NCBI GenBank assembly: GCA_031400715.1
Contig: JANNQK010000169.1
Span: 1 to 26,777 of the forward strand
Origin: VFMC01 sp031400715
GTDB lineage: Bacteria > Actinomycetota > Acidimicrobiia > Acidimicrobiales > Ilumatobacteraceae
Reading direction: 5' to 3'
Length of the DNA: 26,777 nt
The position numbers and the translations under genes are program-made. Positions 15,344 to 23,382 of the stretch are shown here, piece after piece. Each line of letters starts with the position of its first letter. The stretch's first letter is position 1. The notes under the pieces are model-generated. The model was not told the origin of the DNA. It made no database searches and saw only the letters and a list, made by a program, of their open reading frames with translations.

Positions 15344-15982
15344 TCAAGGGGGCGGCTCTGCGCCGGCGATTCGCATGACCTGGTGGAGCGACGACTCGCG
15401 TAGTCCTTCGCGGATGGGTGGAATGGTGACCCGCACCGTGGCCAGGCCGGGTTCGCCTGGCATGACCGAAGCGCCGGCGGCGCGGAGCGCGTCGAGCAGG
15501 TTGCTGTTGTCCCACAAGATGTCCGCGGTGAACATCTCGATGCCGTTGCCCATCGCCGCAGTGACGAGGGAGGTCAGCAGCAAAGTGCCGATGCCACGGC
15601 ACTGGTACGCGTCGAGCACCGTGACCGCGGCGTCGGCCGAGGTCGGGTCCACACGGCTTCGGATGTAGCGCGCGATGCCCACGCTCGGCGTTCCGGGCTC
15701 GTCGACCAGTGTCGCCACGAGCGCAAGCCGGTCGAGGTAGTCGACGTCGAGGAGGTGATCGAGCAACCGGTCCGAGAGGTGCGCGGGCGCGGACACGAAT
15801 CGGAGCCGGCGGGACCGCGACGACAGCTCGCCGTATCGGGCGATGAGCTGCTCCCGGTCGCAGGGCACGAGCGGGCGCACCATCACTCTCGCCCCGTCGG
15901 CGAGCAGGTGGAGACGTGGCTCCGGCGCAGCGCGTCGATCGGGTTCGACGGACACTGGCTGATCAGCGGGTGTAGATCGCAT
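15344..15982 (-). CDS. GNAT protein acetyltransferase (Pat-like)
   Basis: A 212-aa GNAT protein. Residues about 30-110 carry the Pat-type signature: VMVRPLVPCDREQL, then SRSRRLRFVSAP, LLDVDYLDRLALVA. The acetyl-CoA loop is at about 130-137 (QCRGIGT). This subgroup includes protein lysine acetyltransferases of actinomycetes, such as mycobacterial Pat, which inactivate AMP-forming acyl-CoA synthetases. Unlike mycobacterial Pat it has no cyclic-nucleotide-binding domain. The gene overlaps the acyl-CoA synthetase gene by 20 bases (its ATG is at 15982, the synthetase stop at 15963), so the two are co-expressed. That the neighbour is the substrate is inference from family and context. Confidence 0.83.
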   Translation of the reverse strand: MRSTPADQPVSVEPDRRAAPEPRLHLLADGARVMVRPLVPCDREQLIARYGELSSRSRRLRFVSAPAHLSDRLLDHLLDVDYLDRLALVATLVDEPGTPSVGIARYIRSRVDPTSADAAVTVLDAYQCRGIGTLLLTSLVTAAMGNGIEMFTADILWDNSNLLDALRAAGASVMPGEPGLATVRVTIPPIREGLRESSLHQVMRIAGAEPPP

Positions 15983-17801
15983 CGATCACGGCTGCCCGTG
16001 ACTTGTCGACGATTCCCCGTCGGACCTTGAGCGTCGGTGTGAGCTCGTCGGATTCGATGGTGAAGTCGGAGGGGAGGACGGCGAACTTGCGGATGGACTC
16101 GGCGCGCGACACCGAGGCGTTGGCGTCGTCCACCACCCGTTGGATCTCGGTTCTGAGTTCGGCGTCGTCGACGAGCTCGCTGATCGTGGTTCCTGCTCGG
16201 CCGTTCACCTCGCACCACTGCTCGATTGCGACTTCGTCGAGCGTCACGAGCGCCGAGACGAAGGGTCGCCCCTCGCCGATCACGACGGCCTGGCTGACGA
16301 GTGCGCCCGCCCGGAGCCGGTCCTCGAGCGGCGCGGGGGCGACGTTCTTGCCCGCCGACGTGACGATGAGCTCCTTCTTTCGGCCGGTGATCCGTAGGTA
16401 GCCGTTCGCGTCAAGCGTGCCGACGTCGCCGGTGCGGAACCATCCGTCGTCGAACACCTCGCTCGTCGCCGTGTCGTTGTGCCAGTAACCGGCGAACACC
16501 TGCGGCCCCTTCGCGAGGATCTCGCCGTCGTTGGCGATCCGGATGGAGGTGCCGGCGACGGGGCGGCCCACCGTGCCCGGCTTCCACGCGCCAGGGGCGT
16601 TGATGGTGAGCGTCGGGCTCGTCTCGGTGAGGCCGTATCCCTCGTAGACGTCGACTCCGATGCCGGCGAAGAAGTGCGTCAGCCGTTCGCCGAGCGGGCC
16701 GCCGCCGCTGAACGCGAAACGGAGCTTCCCGCCGAACGCGGCGCGGATCTTGCCGTAGACGAGCTTGTCGAACAGCCAGTGCTGGGCACCGAGCACCGGG
16801 GACACCTTGCCCGCCGTACGTTGCTGCGACCACACGATCGCCACGTCCGCCGCCTTGTCGAAGATCTTGCCCTTGCCGGCGGCGACCGCCTTCTGCCGCG
16901 CTCCTTCGTACACCTTCTCGAAGATGCGTGGCACACCGGCAATCACCGTGGGCTGCGCGAGCGGGAACTCCTCGGCGAGGTGAGCGGCACCCGACCCGAA
17001 CGCACACCGCAGGCGACGCTCGATCGCGAACAGGACGTAGCCCTTCGTCAACACGTGGGCGAGCGGGAGGAACAGCAGGCCCGACTCCTCTGACCGGAGT
17101 GCGGGCCCGACGGCGAGAGCAGCCTGTGCAACGTTCGCCCGCAGGTTCCGGTGACTGAGCATGCATCCCTTCGGTCGGCCGGTCGTGCCTGACGTGTAGA
17201 TGACCGTCGCCAGATCGTCGGCGCGCAGGCCGTCGACGACCCCGCTGACGACGGCGTCGTCGATCTCTGCGCCTCGCCGTTCGAGTTCGCCTACGGCACC
17301 GTCGTCGATGACGAGGATCTCTCGGCAGCCGTCAATTCCGGCTGGGACCGATTCGGCGGCCGCTCTCATCGCTGCGTTCTCGACCACGAGCAGCACTGCG
17401 CCGCTGTCGCTGACGATCCATTGGATCTGCTCGGCGGACGAGGTGTCGTAAATCGGCACGGTCACGCCACCAGCGGCCAGGATCGCGAAGTCGAACAGCA
17501 ACCATTCCAGTCGGGTGCTCGCCATCAGCGCGATGCGGTCACCGGGTTGGACGCCGGTAGCAATGAACCCGGCAGCGACCCGATGCACCGATCGTGCGAA
17601 CTCGGCGGACGAGACGTCGCGATATCCCGCTCCGTCCCGAACCGCGAACACCGGGCGATCCGGAGCGTCCTGCGCGAACGAGAGCAGCGGTGCCAAGAGA
17701 TGAGCATTCCCGTCGAGCCTCTGGAGTGCCAGGCCAACGACGAGCGATCGGCTCGCGTCGCCCGTGACGGGCGTGGTGGGAGCCGAGTTGCTGTCGTCCA
17801 T
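15963..17801 (-). CDS. AMP-forming long-chain acyl-CoA synthetase (FadD15-like)
   Basis: A 612-aa ligase that activates fatty acids to acyl-CoA through an acyl-adenylate. Motifs (numbered from a GTG at 17819): P-loop YTSGTTGRPKG 208-218, FLPLAHVLTKG 250-260, the A5 motif YEGYGLTETSP 392-402, GWFRTGD, ITGRKKELIVTSAGKN, and a C-terminal LTPTLKVRR region with the Lys that contributes to the adenylation step in this family. Length and order match FadD15/ACSL-type bacterial ligases. The ATG at 17801 is preferred because GAGGA lies 10 bases upstream. A perfect 18-bp palindrome sits directly before the ribosome site. It is followed, with overlap, by a Pat-like acetyltransferase. Confidence 0.92.
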   Translation of the reverse strand: MDDSNSAPTTPVTGDASRSLVVGLALQRLDGNAHLLAPLLSFAQDAPDRPVFAVRDGAGYRDVSSAEFARSVHRVAAGFIATGVQPGDRIALMASTRLEWLLFDFAILAAGGVTVPIYDTSSAEQIQWIVSDSGAVLLVVENAAMRAAAESVPAGIDGCREILVIDDGAVGELERRGAEIDDAVVSGVVDGLRADDLATVIYTSGTTGRPKGCMLSHRNLRANVAQAALAVGPALRSEESGLLFLPLAHVLTKGYVLFAIERRLRCAFGSGAAHLAEEFPLAQPTVIAGVPRIFEKVYEGARQKAVAAGKGKIFDKAADVAIVWSQQRTAGKVSPVLGAQHWLFDKLVYGKIRAAFGGKLRFAFSGGGPLGERLTHFFAGIGVDVYEGYGLTETSPTLTINAPGAWKPGTVGRPVAGTSIRIANDGEILAKGPQVFAGYWHNDTATSEVFDDGWFRTGDVGTLDANGYLRITGRKKELIVTSAGKNVAPAPLEDRLRAGALVSQAVVIGEGRPFVSALVTLDEVAIEQWCEVNGRAGTTISELVDDAELRTEIQRVVDDANASVSRAESIRKFAVLPSDFTIESDELTPTLKVRRGIVDKSRAAVIDAIYTR

Positions 17802-17812
17802 GCACCCATCCT

Positions 17813-17830
17813 CGGCCACGAACGTGGCCG
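17813..17830. promoter_or_regulatory. 18-bp palindrome at the acyl-CoA synthetase leader
   Basis: CGGCCACG-AA-CGTGGCCG is a perfect inverted repeat. On the minus strand it directly abuts the GAGG ribosome site of the synthetase gene (start 17801). It could be a TetR/FadR-type operator or an mRNA hairpin limiting translation. Confidence 0.5.
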
Positions 17831-18167
17831 GGACAAGGGAAGATGGTCCCTGCCGATCCCGTCGCCACGATCAGGGCCGAGGTCGAGCAGGCCGTCTCCG
17901 CCGGTCCTGATGAATCCAGCAGGTTGTACCGGCGCTGACATTCAGTCGAGCGCGTCGATCAGGTCGGACACGGGAGGGCCAGCAACGCAGACGGGGGAGT
18001 GAACTCGAACCCCCGCATTCTCTACGTACGCATCATCGCCGTCCTTCTTGGCCCCCGGCCAGTGTGTGCTGGTCGACCGGCTCCGATCCCGCAGCGGGCA
18101 GTTCGAGTGTGCTCACTTGCTCACGACGAGGGCGTCTCGATGCCCGCCAACGCCGCGAGCACGCTGG
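17831..18167. other. Gap upstream of the acyl-CoA synthetase with no gene
   Basis: No frame in this 337-bp stretch shows a recognisable protein. A G5/C5 hairpin with a 12-base loop lies at 17993-18014. Its minus strand contains GGTTCGAGT, which resembles a tRNA T-loop, but the flanks do not make a tRNA. The promoter of the synthetase operon should be here; no convincing -10 box was seen. Confidence 0.4.
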
Positions 18168-18448
18168 TCACTCGGGTTGTTCCTGGGCGAGTCGGTCCTC
18201 GAACGACTCGTCGGTGACATCGGCGTCGGCGAAAGGCACACCGGAGAGGTGGTCCGGGGGATCGTTGGCCTCCGACCATCTGGGTGCGTGTGCGGAGACA
18301 ACTTCGCCTCGACGTCGCTGCGCGCCACGTCACCCCGAGCGACGACGTCAGATGCAGCGACGGTGATCGATGCAGCGATCGAGGCGAGGACGCTGGCCAT
18401 CGCAGCGGCGACGTGGCCCATCTCACGTTCGTAGAGTGCTGCGATCAC
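18168..18448 (-). pseudogene. Possible frameshifted small gene
   Basis: Two protein-like frames follow each other on the minus strand. The first runs from a GTG at 18448 (VIAALYEREMGHVAAAMASV) to about 18280 (DVEAKLSPHTHP). The second, shifted by one base, covers 18278-18168 and reads acidic and hydrophilic (DPPDHLSGVPFADADVTDE, then SFEDRLAQEQPE and stop). The ending resembles the Leu-x-x-Arg-Leu-Ala-x-Glu-Glu-Pro tail of actinobacterial DUF5709 proteins. This suggests either a single-base frameshift in a small gene or a chance alignment of two open frames. Confidence 0.25.
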
Positions 18449-18487
18449 GGTCGTCGCATTGTCGAAATGCCGATGGCGCTCAGCGGT

Positions 18488-18507
18488 GGCTGTGGCGACC
18501 CACAGCC
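18488..18507 (-). terminator. Terminator-like hairpin after the DUF2510 gene
   Basis: The minus-strand RNA would fold GGCTGTGG-GTCG-CCACAGCC: a perfect 8-bp stem with a 4-base loop, 9 bases past the stop codon at 18517. No U-tract follows. Confidence 0.6.
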
Positions 18508-18516
18508 GAGGGATGG

Positions 18517-19017
18517 TCAGCCTGCGGGGTCGACGCCGCCAGTGCCGTTGGTCGAGACGTGGGCCGTCCAGGTCTGTCCGTCCCAGTAGCGGAGCTGGTA
18601 TCGCTTGTACGGATCGGGGTGCCAACCGGCGGGCGCCGTTGGGGTCGCTGTTGCGATGGGCCGGACGGACATCGCCTGGACCGTCGGCGCCGCACCGAGG
18701 TTGGCGGTGCTGGTCGATTTCCACTTGCCGGGCAGGAACACGAGCCAGGGGGCACTCCAGGAAGCCTGCACGACCTGGCCCGGGAGCACGTCGATCACGA
18801 TCGCCGCCTCGCCCATGCGCCGGAAGAACAGGTACGGGCAGTACGCCACGATCTGGTGTCTGCCTGGGGCGACCGGAACCTGCGTCGTGCCCCAACTGGC
18901 GCGCATCGGCTGACTGCCGTCGATCTCGATCACGGGCTTGCACAACAGGAGCAGAAACGCGAGCGGGAAGAACCCCAGTCGGACCTCGACGCCGGATGTC
19001 GACGGGTGGTGACTCAT
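18517..19017 (-). CDS. Membrane protein with C-terminal DUF2510 domain
   Basis: A 166-aa protein. A hydrophobic segment at about 15-31 (FFPLAFLLLLC) anchors it to the membrane. A beta-rich middle (residues 35-100) includes APGRHQIVAYCPYLFFRRMG. The C-terminal DUF2510 domain is clear: AGWHPDPYKRYQLRYWDGQT, Trp-Thr. DUF2510 occurs at the ends of many actinobacterial membrane proteins; its role is not known. The ATG at 19017 lies 7 bases after a TACAGT -10 box with no ribosome site, which again suggests a leaderless message. It is followed by a strong hairpin. Confidence 0.8.
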   Translation of the reverse strand: MSHHPSTSGVEVRLGFFPLAFLLLLCKPVIEIDGSQPMRASWGTTQVPVAPGRHQIVAYCPYLFFRRMGEAAIVIDVLPGQVVQASWSAPWLVFLPGKWKSTSTANLGAAPTVQAMSVRPIATATPTAPAGWHPDPYKRYQLRYWDGQTWTAHVSTNGTGGVDPAG

Positions 19018-19024
19018 GCGCCGG

Positions 19025-19030
19025 ACTGTA
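19025..19030 (-). promoter_or_regulatory. -10 box (TACAGT) of a leaderless promoter
   Basis: On the minus strand TACAGT is followed by 7 bases and the ATG at 19017. It lies in the 124-bp gap after the cyclase stop, so the DUF2510 gene has its own promoter. Confidence 0.5.
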
Positions 19031-19141
19031 CCGGTGCCTGACGGGACATGACTGCGGCCATCGGCCGTCGATGTGGACCCGTTGCTGCGCGCCGCGGCTT
19101 CGAGTGGCAGCGTGTCGGCGAACTGTGCGCCCGGTCGGCGA

Positions 19142-22100
19142 TCACCGATCGATGGCGCGGCGTCGCACGATCTGCTCGATCTCCTCGTGGTGCGGGATCT
19201 CGAGCAGTTGCTGTCGGCGGTGTGGTTCGTCGAAGGAGTCGGCCCAGCCGGCGAGCAGCGTCGAGGCCCGCTTCACGATGACGTCCGCGAGACCGTCGCC
19301 GGTGGCCATCAGCGGCCGCGCCACGCTCAGATAGACCCGCAACGGCTGCTCGCACGACCCGAGGCCGTGGTTGCGATCGCCGTTGCGCTGCTGGGCCGCG
19401 AGATGGGCGACGATCGGCTGCGCTGCTGCGAGCGCAGCGTCGAGCTGTCCCTGCCGGTGCAACAGGCGCACCAGTCCTGCGCGACCGTCCCACGCTCGGC
19501 CGGGGACCGCCTCCATCGCCTGTTCGATCTCGACGACCTCCCGGAACCCGGCTTCGGCTGCCGTCACCTGCCCGAGCGCCTCGTGGGCGAGGCTGCGATA
19601 CAGCACCGCGAGCAGGCAGTCGATCCGGTCGTCGACGGCGCGGGCCAGCTCGACCGCTTCGGCCGCGAGGTCCAGAGCGTCTCCGGGCCGGCCGTCGAGC
19701 AGCGCCAGCGCTGCCCGATGCGCGAGGACCCACGAGCGCAGATCGAAGAACTCGTCGTCTGCGTACTGCTGCGATGCGGCGAGGAACCGATGTGCCGCCT
19801 GCCGGTCGCCGCTCAGCAATGCGGCTCGACCGCGCGCCATCAACGCACGGGCGAGCTGGTGGGCATTGCGCAACCGTGTGGCCAGGTCGGCAGCTTCGGC
19901 CGCCACGGCGTCGGCACCGAGGAAGTCGCTGCGAGCGACCAGCACGTGCGCCAGGTCGTACAGCGGCGGGATCTGCCCGGCGACGTCGCCGACCTCTCGT
20001 GTCAGCGCGAGCGCCTGCTCGAAGCGGACTTCGGCGTCCGCGAGCTGACCACCTGCGCTCAACGCCAGTCCCGACTCGGCGAGCGCGTGTGCCCGGCGCA
20101 CGATCCGACCCGATTGCTCGAACGTGTTCGCCACCCGCTCAAGCGCTGACGCCGCCGCCTTCCACCGCCCCCGACGGATGCTCAGCGACGACCAGGCGGT
20201 CCACGCGGTCGCCTCCTGGTACTCGAGCCCAGCGCCCTGGGCGACTGCAAGCGCCTGTTCGAAGCGTTCCAGTGCCTCGTCGAACCGGCCCATCGCCCGG
20301 AGCGCCGCGCCGCCGGTCCGAAGTGCGGTCGACTCGACCTCGGGCAGCCCGGCCGTCCGCGCCAGCGCAATGGTGCGATCGGACGCGGCCAACGCGGCCT
20401 CGAAGTCGGCGGTGGTGCCGGTGAGGTACGAGCGGCGCAGGGATGCCTCCGCCTGCATCGCAGGCTCGCCGGCGTCTCGTGCCAACACCTCCAGCGCGTC
20501 GATGTCCGCGGCCTGCGCGGTCCGCTCGCCTTGCAGATCGTTCGCCCACTCGCGTTCCAGCAACAGCTGGAAGCGGCCGTTCATGTCGTCGTCAGGCACC
20601 AGCGCGAGTGCCCGGGTGAACAGGTCGGCTGCGGCCGCGCTGGCGAAGGTGGTGGCCGCCTGCATGCCTGCCTTGGCGAGGTAGTCGGTAGCGGGCTGAC
20701 GTGCCTCGTCAACGCCGAGATGACAGGCCGACTCGTAGTGATGGCTGATGTCGACGTAGTGCGGTTCGAGGTCGTCGAGCCAGATTCGCTCGAGCATCGT
20801 CCCTGCCCGGTGATGCATGGCCGCGCGCCGAACCCGGATCTGCATGTCGTATGCCGCGTCCCGCAGCAGGACGTGGCGGAACGCCGAGCGCGTCGTACCG
20901 ATCGGCGTCCAGATGCCGGCTGCTCGACCTGCCTCGATGGCGGGTCCGACCGTGGCGCGTTCGACTCCGGCCTCGCTCAGGAGCTCGAGCAACTCGTGGT
21001 GGCTGAACTCACGGCCGAGCACGGATGCGGCCTGGGCGACTTCTCGAGCCGACTGCCCGAGACGGTCGAGCTGCGCCACCAGGATGATCGTGACGTCCGT
21101 CGGAAGCGATGCGTCGGCCAGTGCCGCACGGTCCACGGTCCAGCGGTCCTCGGCGAGCTGCAGCAGTCGCTCGTCTCGGAGGTGGTGCAGCAGCTGTTCC
21201 ATGAAGAACGGGTTGCCGCCGGTGCGGGCCTCCAGAAGGTCGAGCAGCTCGGGCGCGGGCGGAGCGCCCAGGATCAGCGTGGAGAGCGTCGCCACCTCGG
21301 TGCGCCCGAACGGTGACAGCGCGAGGCGCTGGTGTTCGACTGCGGCTCCGAATGTCGTGTCGTCGACCTGCCTGGCGGTGGCGAGGATCGCGAGGGGGAA
21401 CGACCGCGGCCGCTCGTCGGTGGCGTCGCGTCGTTCGGTGGTGCCGTGCGCAGCCTGGACGAGGCGCCGCACCACCTCGGCTGAGCCGTCATCGATCCAG
21501 TGGACATCCTCCAGCACCAACAACAACGGTTGGCACAGGCTCTCGGCGAGCAGCAGGTGGGTGATCGCGTCGACCGTGTGGTCGTAACGGCTGCGTGGGT
21601 CGAGCTGGGACGAGAGCGATCCCTCCCACTGCAGGTCGACGAGTGCACCCAGGACCGAGCGAACCCGCTCCAGCTCGCGTCGCAACTCGACGTCGGGCAC
21701 GGTGGCCAGCAGCGCGTCGAACCGCTGGTCGAACGCTGCCTTGTTCTCGCGCTCGGGTGCACGCGGGTTGCGGGCGAATCGGTTGCGGAGCCAATAGCGG
21801 AACGGGTTGAAGGGTCGGCGCGCGATGGCGTCGGCCGGGGCCGTCGCAACGCGCAACGTGGGCGGGGGAGCGGGATGATCGACGGACGACGCGACCGCGG
21901 TCCCATCGAACGGCCCCAGGAACTCACCGACCAACCGGCTCTTGCCCAGACCGGCCTCGCCATGCACCACGAGCAGGCCGGCGAATCGCCCCTCGTGCAC
22001 CGGTGCGACGAACGCCGCCAGCGCGGCCGATTCTGCGTCGCGTCCGACCGTGTCACCGCCGAAGCGACGTTGCACCTCGACGCGGCGATCCGTGAGGCCG

Positions 22101-23320
22101 AACACCTGTTGTGGATCGGCGAAGCCCTTGAAGCGTCGCTCGCCGATCGACGACGTGACGAACTCCGCTGCCGCTCGGCGATGCACCGCCGCGTCCATCC
22201 AGATCGCGCCCCACGGGGCAGACGTCATCAATCGAGCCGCCAGGTTGATGCCCAACCCGTAGCAGGTGTACTCGGCGTGCAGGTCGGAGCCGACGAAACC
22301 TGCGTGCGAGATGCCGGTCGTGACACCGGCGCGCAGTGGCCGGGCGACGGCTCGCTGCAGATCGAGGACGAAGTGCAGTGCACGCTCGACGTCGTTCTCG
22401 AAGCTGACCGGCGCTCCCCAGAAGAGCAGGAGGTTGCAGCCCTTGTCACCGAACGCGATCCGGTTCAACACGCCGCCATAGCTCGTCTGCAGGTCGCGGA
22501 TCACCTGCACGACGGAGCGCAGTTCGTCGTCGTCGGGGTCGCCCTGCAGGTTGACGAAGACGTTCACGACATGGCGGTACTCGCCCACTTCGGTCTGCTC
22601 GATGACCTCGCGTGGCAAGAAGGTGGCGAGCATCCCGGCGTCGACCGGAGGCAGGCGCACGGCTTGCGGATCGGGGAGGGTCGTCTGGACCGCCACGACG
22701 CGTGCGAAACCGAGCTCCCACCCGTCCTCGGTGCTGCCCGGCATCTCCTCGAGGGTCACCGCCTCTCGGAGCAGCGAGCGGCCGGACGGGTGCAGCACCA
22801 GGTCACCTGGCTCAGCGTGGACGTCGACCGCCGCGCATCCGTCGATGGCGGGGCCGCGCACGTAGTACGCCGCGCGCTGGTCGCGCTGGCGGAGGATGCG
22901 CCAGCGCACGGTGCCCGCTGCCAGACCGATCTTCACGCCGACGTCGAACCCACCCCACGGCGTCTCGTAGTGACCGCGTGCAGCGAGGTGCTGCCGCATC
23001 GCGGTGGCAGCGGCGAGCGCGCGGACCATGCACCGGTCATCGACGGCCGAACCGTCGGCCGGGAACAGAGCGGTGAAGGAGTCGCCGGCGAAGCCGGTGA
23101 TCGCTCCGCCGTGCGCGTACACCGCGTCGACCAACGGCGTGAACAGCGCCGTCATCACCTGTGCCACCACTTCGGAGCCGTACTGGCCGTGCTCCATCAG
23201 GGCGCTCGTCAGAGCGCTGAAGCCGGCGACGTCGGCAAACAGCGTCGCCGCTTCGAGCGAGCCACCGTTGTCGTCGGCCGCGAGTCGGTCGACGATGAAC
23301 GGTGAGACGAGGCGGCGCAC
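19142..23320 (-). CDS. Tandem class III cyclase, P-loop ATPase and TPR protein
   Basis: A 1392-aa protein with the domain order of animal soluble adenylyl cyclase. Cyclase domain 1 (about 22-190) has both metal aspartates, D30 (LFADVAGFS) and D80 (GFAGDSF), but lacks the usual Asn-x3-Arg motif. Cyclase domain 2 (about 240-390) has Asn in place of the first metal Asp (VFVNLQG) but keeps GINLAARL. A P-loop NTPase follows (Walker A GEAGLGKS at about 453) with LLVLEDVHWIDDG as Walker B, then TPR-like helical repeats from about 870 to the end. Expected activity is ATP to cAMP (or GTP to cGMP) at a shared active site, gated by the ATPase/TPR sensor part; substrate is not certain. The start is GTG at 23320 (or TTG at 23323), where homology begins; upstream frame to 23548 overlaps the SRPBCC gene and is rejected. 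Confidence 0.88.
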   Translation of the reverse strand: MRRLVSPFIVDRLAADDNGGSLEAATLFADVAGFSALTSALMEHGQYGSEVVAQVMTALFTPLVDAVYAHGGAITGFAGDSFTALFPADGSAVDDRCMVRALAAATAMRQHLAARGHYETPWGGFDVGVKIGLAAGTVRWRILRQRDQRAAYYVRGPAIDGCAAVDVHAEPGDLVLHPSGRSLLREAVTLEEMPGSTEDGWELGFARVVAVQTTLPDPQAVRLPPVDAGMLATFLPREVIEQTEVGEYRHVVNVFVNLQGDPDDDELRSVVQVIRDLQTSYGGVLNRIAFGDKGCNLLLFWGAPVSFENDVERALHFVLDLQRAVARPLRAGVTTGISHAGFVGSDLHAEYTCYGLGINLAARLMTSAPWGAIWMDAAVHRRAAAEFVTSSIGERRFKGFADPQQVFGLTDRRVEVQRRFGGDTVGRDAESAALAAFVAPVHEGRFAGLLVVHGEAGLGKSRLVGEFLGPFDGTAVASSVDHPAPPPTLRVATAPADAIARRPFNPFRYWLRNRFARNPRAPERENKAAFDQRFDALLATVPDVELRRELERVRSVLGALVDLQWEGSLSSQLDPRSRYDHTVDAITHLLLAESLCQPLLLVLEDVHWIDDGSAEVVRRLVQAAHGTTERRDATDERPRSFPLAILATARQVDDTTFGAAVEHQRLALSPFGRTEVATLSTLILGAPPAPELLDLLEARTGGNPFFMEQLLHHLRDERLLQLAEDRWTVDRAALADASLPTDVTIILVAQLDRLGQSAREVAQAASVLGREFSHHELLELLSEAGVERATVGPAIEAGRAAGIWTPIGTTRSAFRHVLLRDAAYDMQIRVRRAAMHHRAGTMLERIWLDDLEPHYVDISHHYESACHLGVDEARQPATDYLAKAGMQAATTFASAAAADLFTRALALVPDDDMNGRFQLLLEREWANDLQGERTAQAADIDALEVLARDAGEPAMQAEASLRRSYLTGTTADFEAALAASDRTIALARTAGLPEVESTALRTGGAALRAMGRFDEALERFEQALAVAQGAGLEYQEATAWTAWSSLSIRRGRWKAAASALERVANTFEQSGRIVRRAHALAESGLALSAGGQLADAEVRFEQALALTREVGDVAGQIPPLYDLAHVLVARSDFLGADAVAAEAADLATRLRNAHQLARALMARGRAALLSGDRQAAHRFLAASQQYADDEFFDLRSWVLAHRAALALLDGRPGDALDLAAEAVELARAVDDRIDCLLAVLYRSLAHEALGQVTAAEAGFREVVEIEQAMEAVPGRAWDGRAGLVRLLHRQGQLDAALAAAQPIVAHLAAQQRNGDRNHGLGSCEQPLRVYLSVARPLMATGDGLADVIVKRASTLLAGWADSFDEPHRRQQLLEIPHHEEIEQIVRRRAIDR

Positions 23321-23331
23321 CAAGGATCTGG

Positions 23332-23337
23332 ACCTTA
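23332..23337 (-). promoter_or_regulatory. -10 box (TAAGGT) of the cyclase gene
   Basis: TAAGGT on the minus strand lies 8 bases before TTG 23323 and 11 before GTG 23320, so the mRNA would have almost no leader. A 19-bp dyad lies just upstream. Confidence 0.45.
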
Positions 23338-23345
23338 GCGAAGAC

Positions 23346-23364
23346 TGCGGTCGTCGGGACCGCA
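23346..23364. promoter_or_regulatory. 19-bp dyad between SRPBCC and cyclase genes
   Basis: TGCGGTC-n5-GACCGCA is a perfect 7-bp inverted repeat. It is 18 bases beyond the SRPBCC stop and 8 bases upstream of the cyclase -10 box, covering where a -35 element would be. It may be an SRPBCC terminator, a repressor site for the cyclase, or both. Confidence 0.45.
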
Positions 23365-23382
23365 CACGACGTCGCGCCGGCG

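Noticed and set aside
17990..18060. Possible tRNA on the minus strand (GGTTCGAGT between G and C runs)
   Set aside because: The T-loop-like sequence lacks a 5-bp T-stem with a 7-base loop, and no anticodon arm or acceptor stem can be built around it.
21500..23305. 601-codon plus-strand frame opposite the cyclase gene
   Set aside because: No domain motif and a biased composition; it is the antisense image of conserved cyclase and P-loop domains.
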